From: Chara braunii
Lineage: Eukaryota > Streptophyta > Charophyceae > Charales > Characeae
Assembly (NCBI GenBank): GCA_003427395.1
Contig: BFEA01000939.1
Span: 272,710 to 294,686 of the forward strand
Length of the DNA stretch: 21,977 bases
Direction of reading: 5' to 3'
Part shown: in pieces, positions 8,450 to 16,883 of the stretch
How the letters are laid out: every line of letters begins with the position of its first letter
How positions within the stretch are numbered: position 1 is the stretch's first letter
Made by a program: the position numbers and the translations under genes
The notes under the pieces: generated by a model
Told to the model about the DNA's origin: nothing
Seen by the model: the letters and a program-made list of their open reading frames with translations, nothing else
Database searches by the model: none

Positions 8450-9031
8450 TCACAACCACCGCACAACTGCAAAGGCGTTGATAGTTCCAGGTCGGGGCCG
8501 ACATCGCAAGGGACGTCGAGGGCGATGTCCTTGTCCTCCAACAAGTTCAAGAACTCTCGACCCAAAACAAACCCGCCCTGCCGCCGGAGGTCGTTGTAGA
8601 ACGGGGTGTTCGCAGCACCAGCTCCGAACCCCTCGAACAGACAAATGTCGAGAACCGCCCCCTTGGCACCGGCGACGACGTTCCCCTTGGAACCGTACAC
8701 ATTTTTCATGTAGAACCGCCGACGACTGTCTTTCGCATTCTCCCACCGCAAGACAGCCCCCAGAACCCTACGGCGCTTGTTGGCTTCGACGAAGATTACA
8801 GGACCACACGGCTGTTGAACTGTGTTGGAAGCATCACCACAGCACCAGTCGATGAACCATTTCGACCTTGTGTGGTCCGACCACGACCTGGAGATCGTAG
8901 ACGAACGTTTTGTGGAATCTTTCCCTGATCCACCTCGCCCCTCGACGAAGACATCTTGTCTGCGGATGACAACGGAAATCAAATGAACCACCAAAGAGTG
9001 TCATGTCGCAGACAAAACACAACGCAGGCAA
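8450..9031 (-). pseudogene. N-terminal part of the large gene, unknown fold
   Basis: Two overlapping frames carry protein-like sequence. Frame 1 (9031-8834) gives RERFHKTFVYDLQ then VVGPHKVEMVHRLVLW and stops. Frame 0 picks up near 8850 with CCGDASNTVQQPCGPVIFVE and continues to PCDVGPDLE near 8470. A frameshift of one base joins them. The block ICLFEGFGAGAA followed by GGFVLGREFLNLLEDKD has alternating hydrophobic strands and a glycine-rich turn that weakly recalls a Rossmann-type nucleotide-binding motif. I do not recognise the domain. The true start codon is not resolved; a frame change near 8450 links it to the next segment. It could also be the 3' part of a separate gene. Confidence 0.45.
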
Positions 9032-9076
9032 AAAACACGGAGGACAAACATTGTGGCCAACCGTTCCGGGACCTTG

Positions 9077-10436
9077 AAGTTCGGATCCCGGCGAACTTTG
9101 GACGCGACGACCTTTAATGACCTCTTACCTGCAACGAGATCAATCTTTAAAAAGGGACACACATCATGCGGTCGAGCGACAACCACATCGGTATTTCCGA
9201 AATACAGATGCCGACCACATGGGGAATGAACGGGAGGTCATGTGCGAAGCTCGCGTTGGACGGGGCGGTGTCCTCCGCTTAGCACTCGAAACCCGGACAG
9301 GCTAGCACGCAAAGTCCGCCAGGGTCCCGACTAAAAGGCGGTGCGACAGAAAGAGAGAAACAGCCAGCCCGTGTAGCCGGCATTCCAGAACCGGGCTCGA
9401 GGGAACAGACTCCGCAACTGCATTTTACCAAAACTAGAAGTCGGAGACGGACTCTCCCGGTCGCCGGGCGGGTTGTGCGAACCACCGGACGGGCATGTCC
9501 GAAGACAAACCAATGCACCTCCCGAAAAGTGAAGTTCGCCAGGATCCGAACTTCAGGACGATGCGATAGGCAGAGACGGCGTCAGAGACACACGGTCCGT
9601 GCACTCAACCGCGACCTGGAAATGCCACAGAGAAATGAGAGGCCGGTTGAGAAGGACAAGTTCGCCGACATCCGAACTTCTTCTGATATGCGCAGCAGCC
9701 GTGACAACATTGTATGGGTCCCTGGTGGGACGGAACGACACGCGCGGAACAGGGCGGAGAGGAGCTGTTGTCGCAATCCATGGGGGATCCGGAAGACCAT
9801 CGGCTGTCCAATAGACAGGCGTCACAGGAAGTTCGCCTGGATCCGAACTTCAGAACGCCGCGAGAAAGATACACAAAGATAAACACTCGATCACGTTTGA
9901 GCTTGGATGGAAGTTGGGGTCCGAGCAAGGTTATGGTGGGAGAACCCTGGGTCTCATAGCTGACCGCAGGTTTTGATGGCAGTAGTCATTGAGTCCATCT
10001 ATGCTCAAAACATATCCAGATGCAACAAGAGGGCCCGCAAACCGGGATATCTAACGGGTTTCAGTAAACGCGAGCTCGCGCGACCCTGCGCTCATTCGAA
10101 CCTGGGATCCCTAAGAGTGCTTTTGGCATTTCGCGACTGGGATCCCTAAGAGTGCTTTTGGCATTTCACAACGACAATGATCAACTGTTTGGCACATGTC
10201 AATGGTGGTCGGGCGACAACCGAACACGGATAGTGTTGATGAAGTTCGGTTGGCGACGGTCTCAGACCGGGAACGTCGGCGGGCGTAATTGGTCGTTCAA
10301 ACTTGTGGAAGGCCGCGGCCTCAACCAAGATCGTGCTTGTGGTGCCCGACAGTTCTTGCGGTCCGCCCGACGCCAGCAGTATGAAAGACAAACCAACGCA
10401 CATCCCAAAACGCGAAGTTCGCCGGGATCCGAACTT
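9077..10436. repeat. Cluster of well-preserved 22-bp palindromic elements
   Basis: Copies at 9077-9098, 9312-9333, 9532-9553, 9658-9679, 9829-9850 and 10415-10436. Five of the six have perfect 7-bp arms AAGTTCG and CGAACTT around an 8-nt core (CCGGGATC in the best copy, 10415; GATCCCGG in the opposite orientation at 9077). The 9312 copy has the AAGTCCG arm and a diverged right end. The context around 9532 recurs around 10415 (shared AAACCAA.GCAC.TCCC and GGCGTCAGAGA), so some copies spread by larger duplication. Confidence 0.85.
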
Positions 10437-10650
10437 CGTCGGGGCACGACATGGAAGGAGAAGGCGTCAGAGATAGACCTCCAACATGATTTTCGGCGGT
10501 TGTTGAAATGATCGACGATCAGGGATTTGCACGACAAGTGCGCGGTGTAGCGTCTACGAGCAACTGATGCCTCTCACACCTCCCTCCACTGCTACACATC
10601 TCATATTGTAGGCAGCAAAACTGCATCTCATACCTCTCCCTTCTTTTCCC
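9099..10650. other. Intergenic repeat zone without a supported gene
   Basis: Open frames here are short, overlap on both strands and mostly run through the palindromic elements, which contain no stop in any frame. None shows a recognisable domain. A pyrimidine-rich stretch ending in CAG at about 10630-10658 resembles a plus-strand 3' splice site, but the plus-strand frame after it is Ser/Thr-rich and looks like the antisense of the minus-strand reading. Confidence 0.5.
10102..10167. repeat. 35-bp tandem duplication
   Basis: CTGGGATCCCTAAGAGTG followed by CTTTTGGCATTTC occurs at 10102-10132 and again at 10137-10167, 35 bases apart, with no difference over 31 bases. It looks like a recent slippage duplication. 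Confidence 0.9.
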
Positions 10651-11070
10651 TTAAACAGCGGGTCTTACTACCAGTTCAGACGAGCCGACAGTCGGGGTTC
10701 CCCTGGGACGACGTCGTGAACCGAAGCCATACAAAGTATTCATTGATGATCCATATGAGTGGATCTGCAGTTCGTCTACCGATGCCCTCTCCAAAAAGAC
10801 GGACATGTGTTTCATCCTAACAAACACTCCCGGTCGTGCTAAGGAATTCCCTATACAGTCCCGTATGTCGGACACTTTCTCCTCGACCTCACGATGCAAC
10901 GAAAAGTTTTGGACCCACCCATCTACACGTACAGGTTCAAGCGTCCGCACGAATTTGGACCCCTCAATCACCACCTTGTTCTGTGACACAAGCACAACTG
11001 CATCGACGAGGTTCCTGCTCTTGTTCGAAGTAGCGATACATATAACTGGCGTAATCAGTCCCCGACAAAG
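10651..11070 (-). pseudogene. Unrecognised protein, C-terminal segment
   Basis: Read leftward, an open frame from 11070 to a stop at 10651 gives a balanced hydrophobic/charged sequence: LITPVICIATSNKSRNLVDA, VVLVSQNKVVIEGSKFVRTL, then GWVQNFSLHREVEEKVSDIR and GVFVRMKHMSVFLERASVDE. It opens with a possible buried strand (LITPVICIAT). No family recognised. It overlaps the end of the next upstream frame by about 100 bases, so a frameshift or unseen intron joins them. Preferred over the plus-strand reading because the latter is dominated by Ser and Thr. Confidence 0.4.
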
Positions 11071-11496
11071 TCAATCGCACACAATAGTATGACACAACTT
11101 GTGGAGAATTCCCGGGGCACCCGAGCGGGTACTGCTCCAAGAACGAGCAGTGACGAGCGCAGTCCACCAACTCTTGTATCCGCGAGCCTCCCCAAGTTCG
11201 TGGCGACGACCTGACGTAGTGGCACTCGAGGCGGCTGAAATGGCGGCTAATGCAGCCAAGTGCTTTGCGCATATGGTTCATGAACTTGTGTCCGAAGACA
11301 GTGTCAGACACCAGGATGAGGTCCCCGAACTCCAACATGTTGGCGAACTTGTACTGGCTCGCCCATGGACAACGACTCTCCATCGTGGCCCAATTCCCAT
11401 CGCACCACTCGTCAATATGCAGTCCCATGCATGGGACGACGGTCATCCAGGGGTCCTCGTCGAAGTCCTCTGCGGTCGCTCAGTGGATCGTAGTCA
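10964..11496 (-). pseudogene. Unrecognised protein, upstream segment
   Basis: Read leftward, the frame opens just before AEDFDEDPWMTVVPCMGLH and continues IDEWCDGNWATMESRCPWAS, EFGDLILVSDTVFGHKFMNH, to a less convincing Cys-rich end. The first half, with acidic and aromatic residues and LILVSDTVFG like a beta strand and turn, is the most protein-like. It is followed by the 10651-11070 segment in another frame; together they may be exons or broken parts of one gene. No function can be given. Confidence 0.35.
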
Positions 11497-11578
11497 CACC
11501 GTTAAAATACCGCACGGATCTCGCGCAAGGACGAAATGGTTCTGCCAAGCGAATGTGTGTCTCGGGACTCATGGTCTG

Positions 11579-11636
11579 TGGTGTCGAGAACATCGACTCC
11601 ATGATTCGTGGTGTCGAGAAGGTCGCCTCCATTACG
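11579..11636. repeat. Short imperfect tandem repeat
   Basis: GTGGTGTCGAGAA.(A/G)TCG followed by CTCCAT occurs twice about 31-34 bases apart. Around it, 11450-11815 holds no supported gene; open frames on both strands are short or antisense. Confidence 0.6.
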
Positions 11637-11813
11637 CACCCTACACACCACGCGCACATGCCAAACGAGACACACGGGCACGGAGACACTCGTAAACACG
11701 TCGTGTTCCGCGATCTGCGACCTATGACATTAGACGGACCGCACGCTCGAAGATCTGAATCCGGGTGGTCGACTTGGTTGGTGTTCACTTCTAATGGCCA
11801 GTAGGCCAGCCGC

Positions 11814-12735
11814 AAACATGTCCAATGAGAAACGGGAACGTCATGTCCGCCGTGATCCAAACTTGGCGAGACTGCGCGGGAGAGACAAAGGTGTCTCTAA
11901 AACTCACCGTCTTGAACTTTTGTGAAGTTCGTATCTTGGCGGACATGACATTTTTACGAATCCAAAGTTGTGGCAATCCACCGGGCGCTAGAAACTCCAC
12001 AGTCAGAACCCACACCACCAGGGATTTGAAGCACGCCTGTGTCCGAACTTGACGGCCGCAAGAGGAATCGTGCACAAGAAGTTCGGATCCCAGCGGACTT
12101 CGCATTTTATCGAATCCGAAGTCCGCCCGGGTTCGAAATTGACGAGTGTCCGAGGAACCGTGCACGGCAGGTTCGGATCCACGGCCCAGCACGCGGGCCG
12201 GAAACATGAATTGCGAAAGGACGAAATCTCAAGTTCGCCGATATCCCAGCGGACTTCAAGTGTTTGAGAATCCGAGGTTGTGGCAATCCCCCAGGCGCCC
12301 AAGTCCGCATTCTGAACCCAAGCAATGCGAAAATCGAAGTTCGTCGGGATCCGAACTTGACGTATGTGTGAGGGAACGTGCAGGAGAAGTCCGGATCCCA
12401 GCGGACTTCACATTTTCACCAAACCGAAGTTCACCGAGGTCCAAACTTGACGACTGTACCAGGGACCTTGCAAGCGAGGTTCGGATCCACAACCCAAAAG
12501 GCGAGCCACAAACATGTCTTCCGAAAGGCGGGAACATGAAGTTTGTCGGAATCCGAACTTGGCGAAATTGCGTGGGAGAGACACACCTGTTTGCCAAACT
12601 CACCGTCCAACAATTTCTTGAAGTTCGGATCCCGGCGGACTTCGAATTCCTGCACATCCTCAACTGTGGTTGCGGGGCGGGGTTGCGAAACGTGTGCGAA
12701 CAGGTGCACAAGCTCGCCGGAATGCGAACTTCTTC
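11814..12735. repeat. Repeat block of about 700-bp period rich in 22-bp palindromes
   Basis: The stretch beginning AACATGTC near 11815, with GATCCAAACTTGGCGA and AAACTCACCGTC, returns near 12512 as AACATGTCTTCCGAAAG, AATCCGAACTTGGCGA and CAAACTCACCGTCC. A middle partial copy (about 12205-12302) shares GAATCC.A.GTTGTGGCAATCC with 11958-11980. Palindrome copies: 11843, 11935, 12029, 12079, 12119, 12337, 12387, 12427, 12539, 12621 and 12710 (each 22 bp), a 26-bp composite at 12231-12256, and half copies near 12168 and 12475. The copy at 12387 has the alternative perfect arms AAGTCCG and CGGACTT. Confidence 0.8.
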
Positions 12736-12786
12736 CGTTGTTTGATTGCACGATCAGTTCAGTTTGATTGCGCGATCGGTTTGCCA

Positions 12787-12888
12787 AAGTTCGACGTCCG
12801 ACGAGGTTCGACGCCCAACGAGGTTTGATGTGAAGTCAGGTTCCATGCCCAACATGGTTCGATGTTATACAAGGTTCGATGAGCAACA
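12787..12888. repeat. 17-bp minisatellite, six units
   Basis: Six consecutive units of exactly 17 bases around AGGTTCGATGCCCAACA; the first is AAGTTCGACGTCCGACG and the last AGGTTCGATGAGCAACA. Units differ at several positions, so it is old. It begins the GATC/CGATCG-rich region that runs to about 13830, in which I see no gene. Confidence 0.85.
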
Positions 12889-13056
12889 ACATTGTGTGAT
12901 CCGTTCGCGGGCACATGATCAATTGCCTTGTGGATTCTCTGCGAAGAACGGATTTGTCGCAGATCGGTTGCTCGATGCCGCTGCTTCCAACGTCTGGAGA
13001 TTGATGATCTGGTCGGCGAGCGACCGGTCTATCGAACTTGTCGGTAGTCTTCGAAA

Positions 13057-13214
13057 GAACACTCGATTGGTCAGGAGATTTGCCAGGATCAGCTGTTTGA
13101 TCGGGTGCTCGGTTGGTGGTTGGTGTGTTGATAGATCAACCACTCGAACAACCTCCAACAGAGCACCCGATCAAACAAGTTATCATGGCAGATCTCTTGA
13201 CCAATCGACTGTTC
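13057..13214. repeat. Long inverted repeat (hairpin) 1
   Basis: Left arm 13057-13122 and right arm 13149-13214 are reverse complements at about 57 of 66 positions by hand count. The centre holds a further palindrome, GTTGAT-AG-ATCAAC (13127-13140). A transcript would fold into a stem of about 65 bp. Outer sequence GGCGAGCGA is shared at 13014 and, inverted, at about 13212, hinting that the arms once reached further. It could be a foldback or MITE-type element. Confidence 0.85.
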
Positions 13215-13231
13215 GCTCGCCGATGGGTTGA

Positions 13232-13362
13232 TCGAGCACACGCACACGCAGACGCACAGACGAACGCACACGCACATCGCCTGCAGGAACACATAACAGG
13301 TCACGGTGCTAAAACAGCGCTCGCACGAACACGCACACACACACAAACACGCACATCGCCGC
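13232..13362. repeat. CA-rich simple sequence
   Basis: ACACGCACACGCAGACGCAC-like repeats, interrupted once, between two GATCGA-rich stretches. No coding potential beyond low-complexity frames. The region 13363-13880 beyond it shows only scattered CGATCG-rich sequence and no gene. Confidence 0.8.
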
Positions 13363-13885
13363 GGTTTTGATGTTGCCATTGAGACAAGCCAAACACACAC
13401 GCGGTGGCAACGTCGGGACACCCCACACGATCAATCGACCGATCGCGAGTAATCTGTTAGTGTTCCGCGATCGATCGGATAGATGCGTTTGCGATCCCGA
13501 TGTTGTCTCCTCGTGCACTGATGAATCATCCGTTAGGCGAATCAGGGGCAATATTGTTGGGACAGCAATCAGCATCAATCACCCGATCCCGAGTGGTCGG
13601 CTTATGTTTCGTGATGGGTCGGTTCATCGACTGTACGTTGTAGACATTGTCACCACGTGTTCGAGTGGAGCTTTCTCTGCTGGTCGGTTGAATCGATCAC
13701 GATTGACCTGATCGTGTTTCGTGATTGGTCGACGGATGCGTTCGCTGTGTCGATATTGGCACCGCCTATTTTGATCGATCATCCATTACAGCACAAAGGA
13801 TCACATCGAGTGTGGTAAGTGCTCAAGATGTGATTGTGTTTCGTGATTGGCCACCGCGTGTTTCGTGATTTGCCAGCCAGGCACA

Positions 13886-13990
13886 CGCATCTCCGCGCGT
13901 TCAATGTGCCCAATCACATACACGCGCTCAAAAATGACGTGGAAACACCTTCGCGCGCATCTCCGCGCATTCAATGTGCCCAATCACACA
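13886..13990. repeat. 70-bp direct repeat
   Basis: CGCATCTCCGCGC followed by TTCAATGTGCCCAATCACA begins at 13886 and again at 13956. The second copy runs directly into the long CA-rich tract. Confidence 0.8.
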
Positions 13991-14330
13991 CACACGCGCA
14001 AAAATATGCACAAACAGGCACACACACACACACACACATACGCGCCCGCATACGCCGCCCACATACACACACGCCCCTCAGATCCTGACACGCGCACGAT
14101 CCTTCCTCGCGCGTGTGGCATACACGTCATGCAACCACACACACTCAAATACACACACACAAAAACAATCACACAGACACACACGCGCACGCACAAACAC
14201 ACATTACCACACACACACACACACACACACACGCATCCGCCCGCACACACTTAAACACGAACTCTTTCAATCTGTGCGAGCGTATCATCTGAAAACCCAT
14301 CCGCACGCACACACAAACACACACACGTCC
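13982..14330. repeat. Long (CA)n-rich tract
   Basis: Mostly CACACA with CACGCG and CACAAA variants; the purest run is about 14207-14230. Translated frames here (Thr-His repeats, or Cys-Val on the other strand) are artefacts of the simple sequence. Confidence 0.9.
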
Positions 14331-14620
14331 CAGCTGCGGGCGCACTCACCGTGTAATACTGTCGAGTGGAGATTCGCATGGTCCGCGCCGTCAATCCAGA
14401 CAACAATCTGTCGACCTTTTGGCTTGTGCTTTTCGTTCGCGAGTATGTTGCGTGGAGTGCTTTGTGTTTGCGAGGGCAACGCGTGGAGTGGTGGGCGCTG
14501 GAATTGTCGACACTCGACGTCGAATATGACGTGGACAGCGACTTCGAAGGTGGAGGGAGATGCGAGGGCACGCGGGGTGCGTCAGTGCTGGGAAACGAGC
14601 GAGGTGAGGAATGTGTGTCC

Positions 14621-15000
14621 CTACTCTTTGCGAGCTATGGCGCTCCAGCCTCCAGCTGTGCGGGGTGGTGTTGTTGACGACAGTGGCGGTGCGAGGCTTC
14701 CGTCGGGCAGCATCTCCCCAGCAAAAACGCAGAACGCATCGTTAATGCCCAGGGCGCCGCTGGTACTTATAGGCACGCGGGACTCGAGGCCCCCTCGGGC
14801 CTTCGGTTTCGGAAAATCGCGCAGGGTCCGTATGCCACCGCACGACTGTTCGATCCTCGCATCGAACGGTGGCTCCACGTCGAAATTTCCCTCACGGGGA
14901 CCTGGTGAGCACGACATGACAAAAAAGTCCCTGTGGGCCAGCCCTTCCCTGGCGTCATTAAAAAATAGAGCCCTTTTTCCTGGCCGCTCGCGTTCGTGTC
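14621..15000 (-). CDS. Possible coding fragment, unrecognised
   Basis: Read leftward the frame runs through RALFFNDAREGLAHRDFFVM, SCSPGPREGNFDVEPPFDAR, IEQSCGGIRTLRDF and GALGINDAFCVFAGEMLPDG to a stop at 14621. The varied composition and the first 60 residues look like real protein, unlike the Arg/Pro/Ser-rich frames around it. No start or splice site is resolved. The rest of 14330-15460 is GC-rich with overlapping frames on both strands that I cannot assign; a Trp-rich plus-strand frame at 14366-14677 is an alternative local reading. Confidence 0.3.
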
Positions 15001-15072
15001 GTCGGGTTCGTGGGCCCCGCGCGAGGGGGTCTCACGCAGCGCGGGGGGCCAGCTTGTATTTTCCAATCCGTT

Positions 15073-15095
15073 GGGGGGGGGGGGGGGGGGGGGGG
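15073..15095 (+). repeat. Run of 23 G
   Basis: An uninterrupted G run followed by CCGCGGGAGGGGAGG. It may form a G-quadruplex, and its exact length may be a sequencing or assembly artefact. Confidence 0.95.
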
Positions 15096-15465
15096 CCGCG
15101 GGAGGGGAGGTTGGAGGGGTTCGCGGGCATTCGCATCTCCTGCCTGGCGAGCGGGGTCCGAGGCCACGCGAGGGGACACAGGAGGGTCTTTCCATGGGGT
15201 GCGACGACAGTTTGGGGCTCCGCTGCCTGGGGTCTGGTGCAGCGCATTCGCATCTTCAGCCGTGATGAGCGCATTCGCGCGCGACGTTCCTTCTGCGACC
15301 TCCTCCATCGCCTTTGCTGCTCCGCTGTTGCGCCACGTGTCTGCGGGCGTCCCTCTCGTCGCCAACTCTTTCCCGTCCTTCTCCCCGCTGCTGAGGTCCA
15401 GTTGTCGGCGCTTCCACATTCCTTCTTTGCGTTCTGCGTTAGCAAGTGGCCGTCGTGGTCTGCGC

Positions 15466-15603
15466 TCATCCCTTGTCGAATAGTCGCGCCATCATGCGCG
15501 CCTTGCCATCGTCGAGGAACTGCTCGTCGTCCAAGACTTGTGCCCCGTCAGAGAGCTGCGCCATCGTGTGCACTGTGCCGTCGTTAAGGTAAAGTGGTTT
15601 TCT
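15466..15603 (-). CDS. Possible short coding fragment
   Basis: Read leftward: LYLNDGTVHTMAQLSDGAQ then VLDDEQFLDDGKARMMARLF and DKG, stop TGA at 15468-15466. It looks like an amphipathic, acidic protein piece with an internal near-repeat (LNDGTVHT, LSDGAQVL, LDDGKARM). Only 45 codons and no family; it could be an exon of a gene lying across 14.9-15.6 kb or a relic. Confidence 0.3.
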   Translation of the reverse strand, partial: RKPLYLNDGTVHTMAQLSDGAQVLDDEQFLDDGKARMMARLFDKG

Positions 15604-15664
15604 GCCTGCCCGCGTGTCAGTCGTCACACATGCTTGCCGGCGCGTGGGAGCAGCCGCATCGCAC

Positions 15665-15885
15665 CACGTGTCACAAGTCGCGGGGACGGCGGGAACGGAT
15701 GTCGATGAGATTGGGGCACATGGTTACTGTATGCCCTTTTTGCTTCCCACTCGTTCGTTCCTCGCGAGCGGCCCCTTCACCCTTGCTTACCATCATCATC
15801 ATCATCATCACCATCATTATCATCATCATCGTCGTCATCATCATCATCATCAGCAGCAGCAGCAGCATCCTCATCATCAACGTCG

Positions 15886-15950
<65 letters not shown>

Positions 15951-16025
15951 GTTGTCATCATCATCAACACCATCATCATCATCATGATCATCATCATCCT
16001 CATCATCATCAACGACATCATCATC

Positions 16026-16056
<31 letters not shown>

Positions 16057-16360
16057 CCGACATCGTCGTAGTCATCAACAACGCCACCGTCCTCGTCATC
16101 ATCATCATCATCATCATCAGCATCGCAATCAGCATCATCGTCATCTTCATCAACACCCTGATGATCATCATGTCATCATCATCATCGTCTGCATCGCAAT
16201 CAGCATCATCATCATCTTCATCAACACCCTGATTATCATCATGTCGTGGCACGTGTCGCAAGTGGCGGGGACAGAGGGAACGGATGACGAAGACATTGGG
16301 GCACACGGTTGTTGTGTTCCCTTCTGCTTCCCTCTCGCTCGTTCCACGCGATCGCCCCCA
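15665..16360. repeat. Direct repeats flanking the ATC microsatellite
   Basis: About 110 bases at 15665-15777 (CACGTGTCACAAGT, GGGAACGGATG, GATTGGGGCACA, CGTTC) recur at 16250-16360 in the same order and orientation, 585 bases apart. A shorter third piece (TCGTTCCTCGCGAAAGGCCCC) is at about 16423-16443. The microsatellite lies between the first two. Confidence 0.85.
15791..16243 (+). repeat. (ATC)n microsatellite, about 450 bp
   Basis: Almost unbroken CAT/ATC/TCA repeats with sporadic GTC, AAC and CAG triplets. The right end has a second-order repeat of about 69 bases (CGCAATCAGCATCATC, TTCATCAACACCCTGAT) present twice (from about 16123 and 16192). Frames reading poly-His, poly-Ile or poly-Met are not evidence of genes. 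Confidence 0.95.
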
Positions 16361-16364
16361 TGAT

Positions 16365-16638
16365 TCCTGCTTGGGTTGGCGATGGGCCAGATGTTTTTTG
16401 TATTTCCTTCTCTTCGCACTCCTTCGTTCCTCGCGAAAGGCCCCATGATTCCTGTTTCGCTTGGCATTGAAGACGAGCCAACAGAACATTGCAAAACACT
16501 CCCATGTGGTTGTCATACTGAACATTGCAATACACTCCCAGGTGGTTGAGGCAAACACGAAATCGCCTTTTCACAGCAGAACACGAGATCCCGTCGACAA
16601 ACGTTCCTCGCACATTTGCTTTTCTCGACAAACAATTC
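16365..16638. other. No supported gene
   Basis: The interval between the microsatellite flank and the tRNA-like relic contains a local repeat: CATTGCAA.ACACTCCCA.GTGGTTG occurs at about 16487 and 16523, 36 bases apart. I see nothing else in it. Confidence 0.5.
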
Positions 16639-16712
16639 AGAGGTTGTTTAACACAAAGGAGATGCATTGGACTGCAAATCCATGATTGATGGTTTGAATC
16701 CCTCGCAGGGCA
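16639..16712 (+). tRNA. tRNA-Cys(GCA)-like relic
   Basis: TTGGA-CTGCAAA-TCCA forms an anticodon stem and 7-nt loop with anticodon GCA at 16674-16676. It is followed by GATGG-TTTGAAT-CCCTC, a T arm with one mismatch, including GGTTTGAATCC (16691-16701), one base off the polymerase III B box. Upstream GTTTAACACAAAGGAGATG resembles a D arm of the bacterial or mitochondrial tRNA-Cys type. The 3' end GCAGGGC finds no complementary 5' strand, so the acceptor stem is lost or was never there. Likely a tRNA pseudogene, an organelle-derived fragment or a tRNA-derived SINE head rather than a working tRNA. Confidence 0.45.
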
Positions 16713-16883
16713 AACAGTGGTCGCGGCGGGTGTGCTGAACGACCAGCGGGCGCCACATGGGCTGCGCGCGACCAAGGTTGGAATTAAGCTTCGCGCAGTG
16801 GCCACCGTGCGAACGATGTCCACCGTCCACGTGGGGTGCAGTGAGAGGAATGGTGTTTATCAACAGGAGGGGGTCGTCGTTCC

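Larger units (their letters stand above)
3053..9031 (-). pseudogene. Large degenerate gene: ParB-like domain plus methyltransferase-like domain
   Basis: One ancestral gene read leftward, about 1,900-2,000 codons, now broken. Frames by segment (first codon base on the minus strand, modulo 3): 9031 to about 8840 frame 1; about 8840-8450 frame 0; 8449 to about 5590 frame 1; 5612-3924 frame 2; about 3950-3313 frame 0; 3316-3053 frame 1. Inside the long frame-1 stretch are six stops: TGA 7444-7442, TAG 7189-7187, TAG 6598-6596, TAG 6145-6143, TAA 6127-6125 and TAG 5632-5630. Protein-like sequence continues without a gap across each stop, so these are recent lesions (or sequence errors), not introns. 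The order is unknown N-terminus, basic stretch, ParB-like, linker, permuted methyltransferase-like, disordered tail, Cys/His-rich end. I recall a large family of near relatives in Chara but can give no accession. The gene is flanked by 22-bp palindromes at 9077 and 2993. Confidence 0.75.

Noticed and set aside
10630-11092. A plus-strand exon after a pyrimidine-rich CAG at about 10658
   Set aside because: The acceptor looks good, but the following frame is dominated by Ser and Thr and mirrors a better minus-strand frame. I left it as an alternative.
13232-14330. A CRISPR-like or structured repeat array in the CA-rich region
   Set aside because: There are no regular spacers and no repeat of defined length; it is simple sequence.
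13974-15587. A 537-codon plus-strand open frame
   Set aside because: It begins in the CA repeat, crosses the G run and changes composition abruptly; the minus strand has more protein-like sequence in part of it.
15594-16363. Open frames of poly-His, poly-Ile and poly-Met
   Set aside because: They are translations of the ATC microsatellite in different frames and have no independent coding support.
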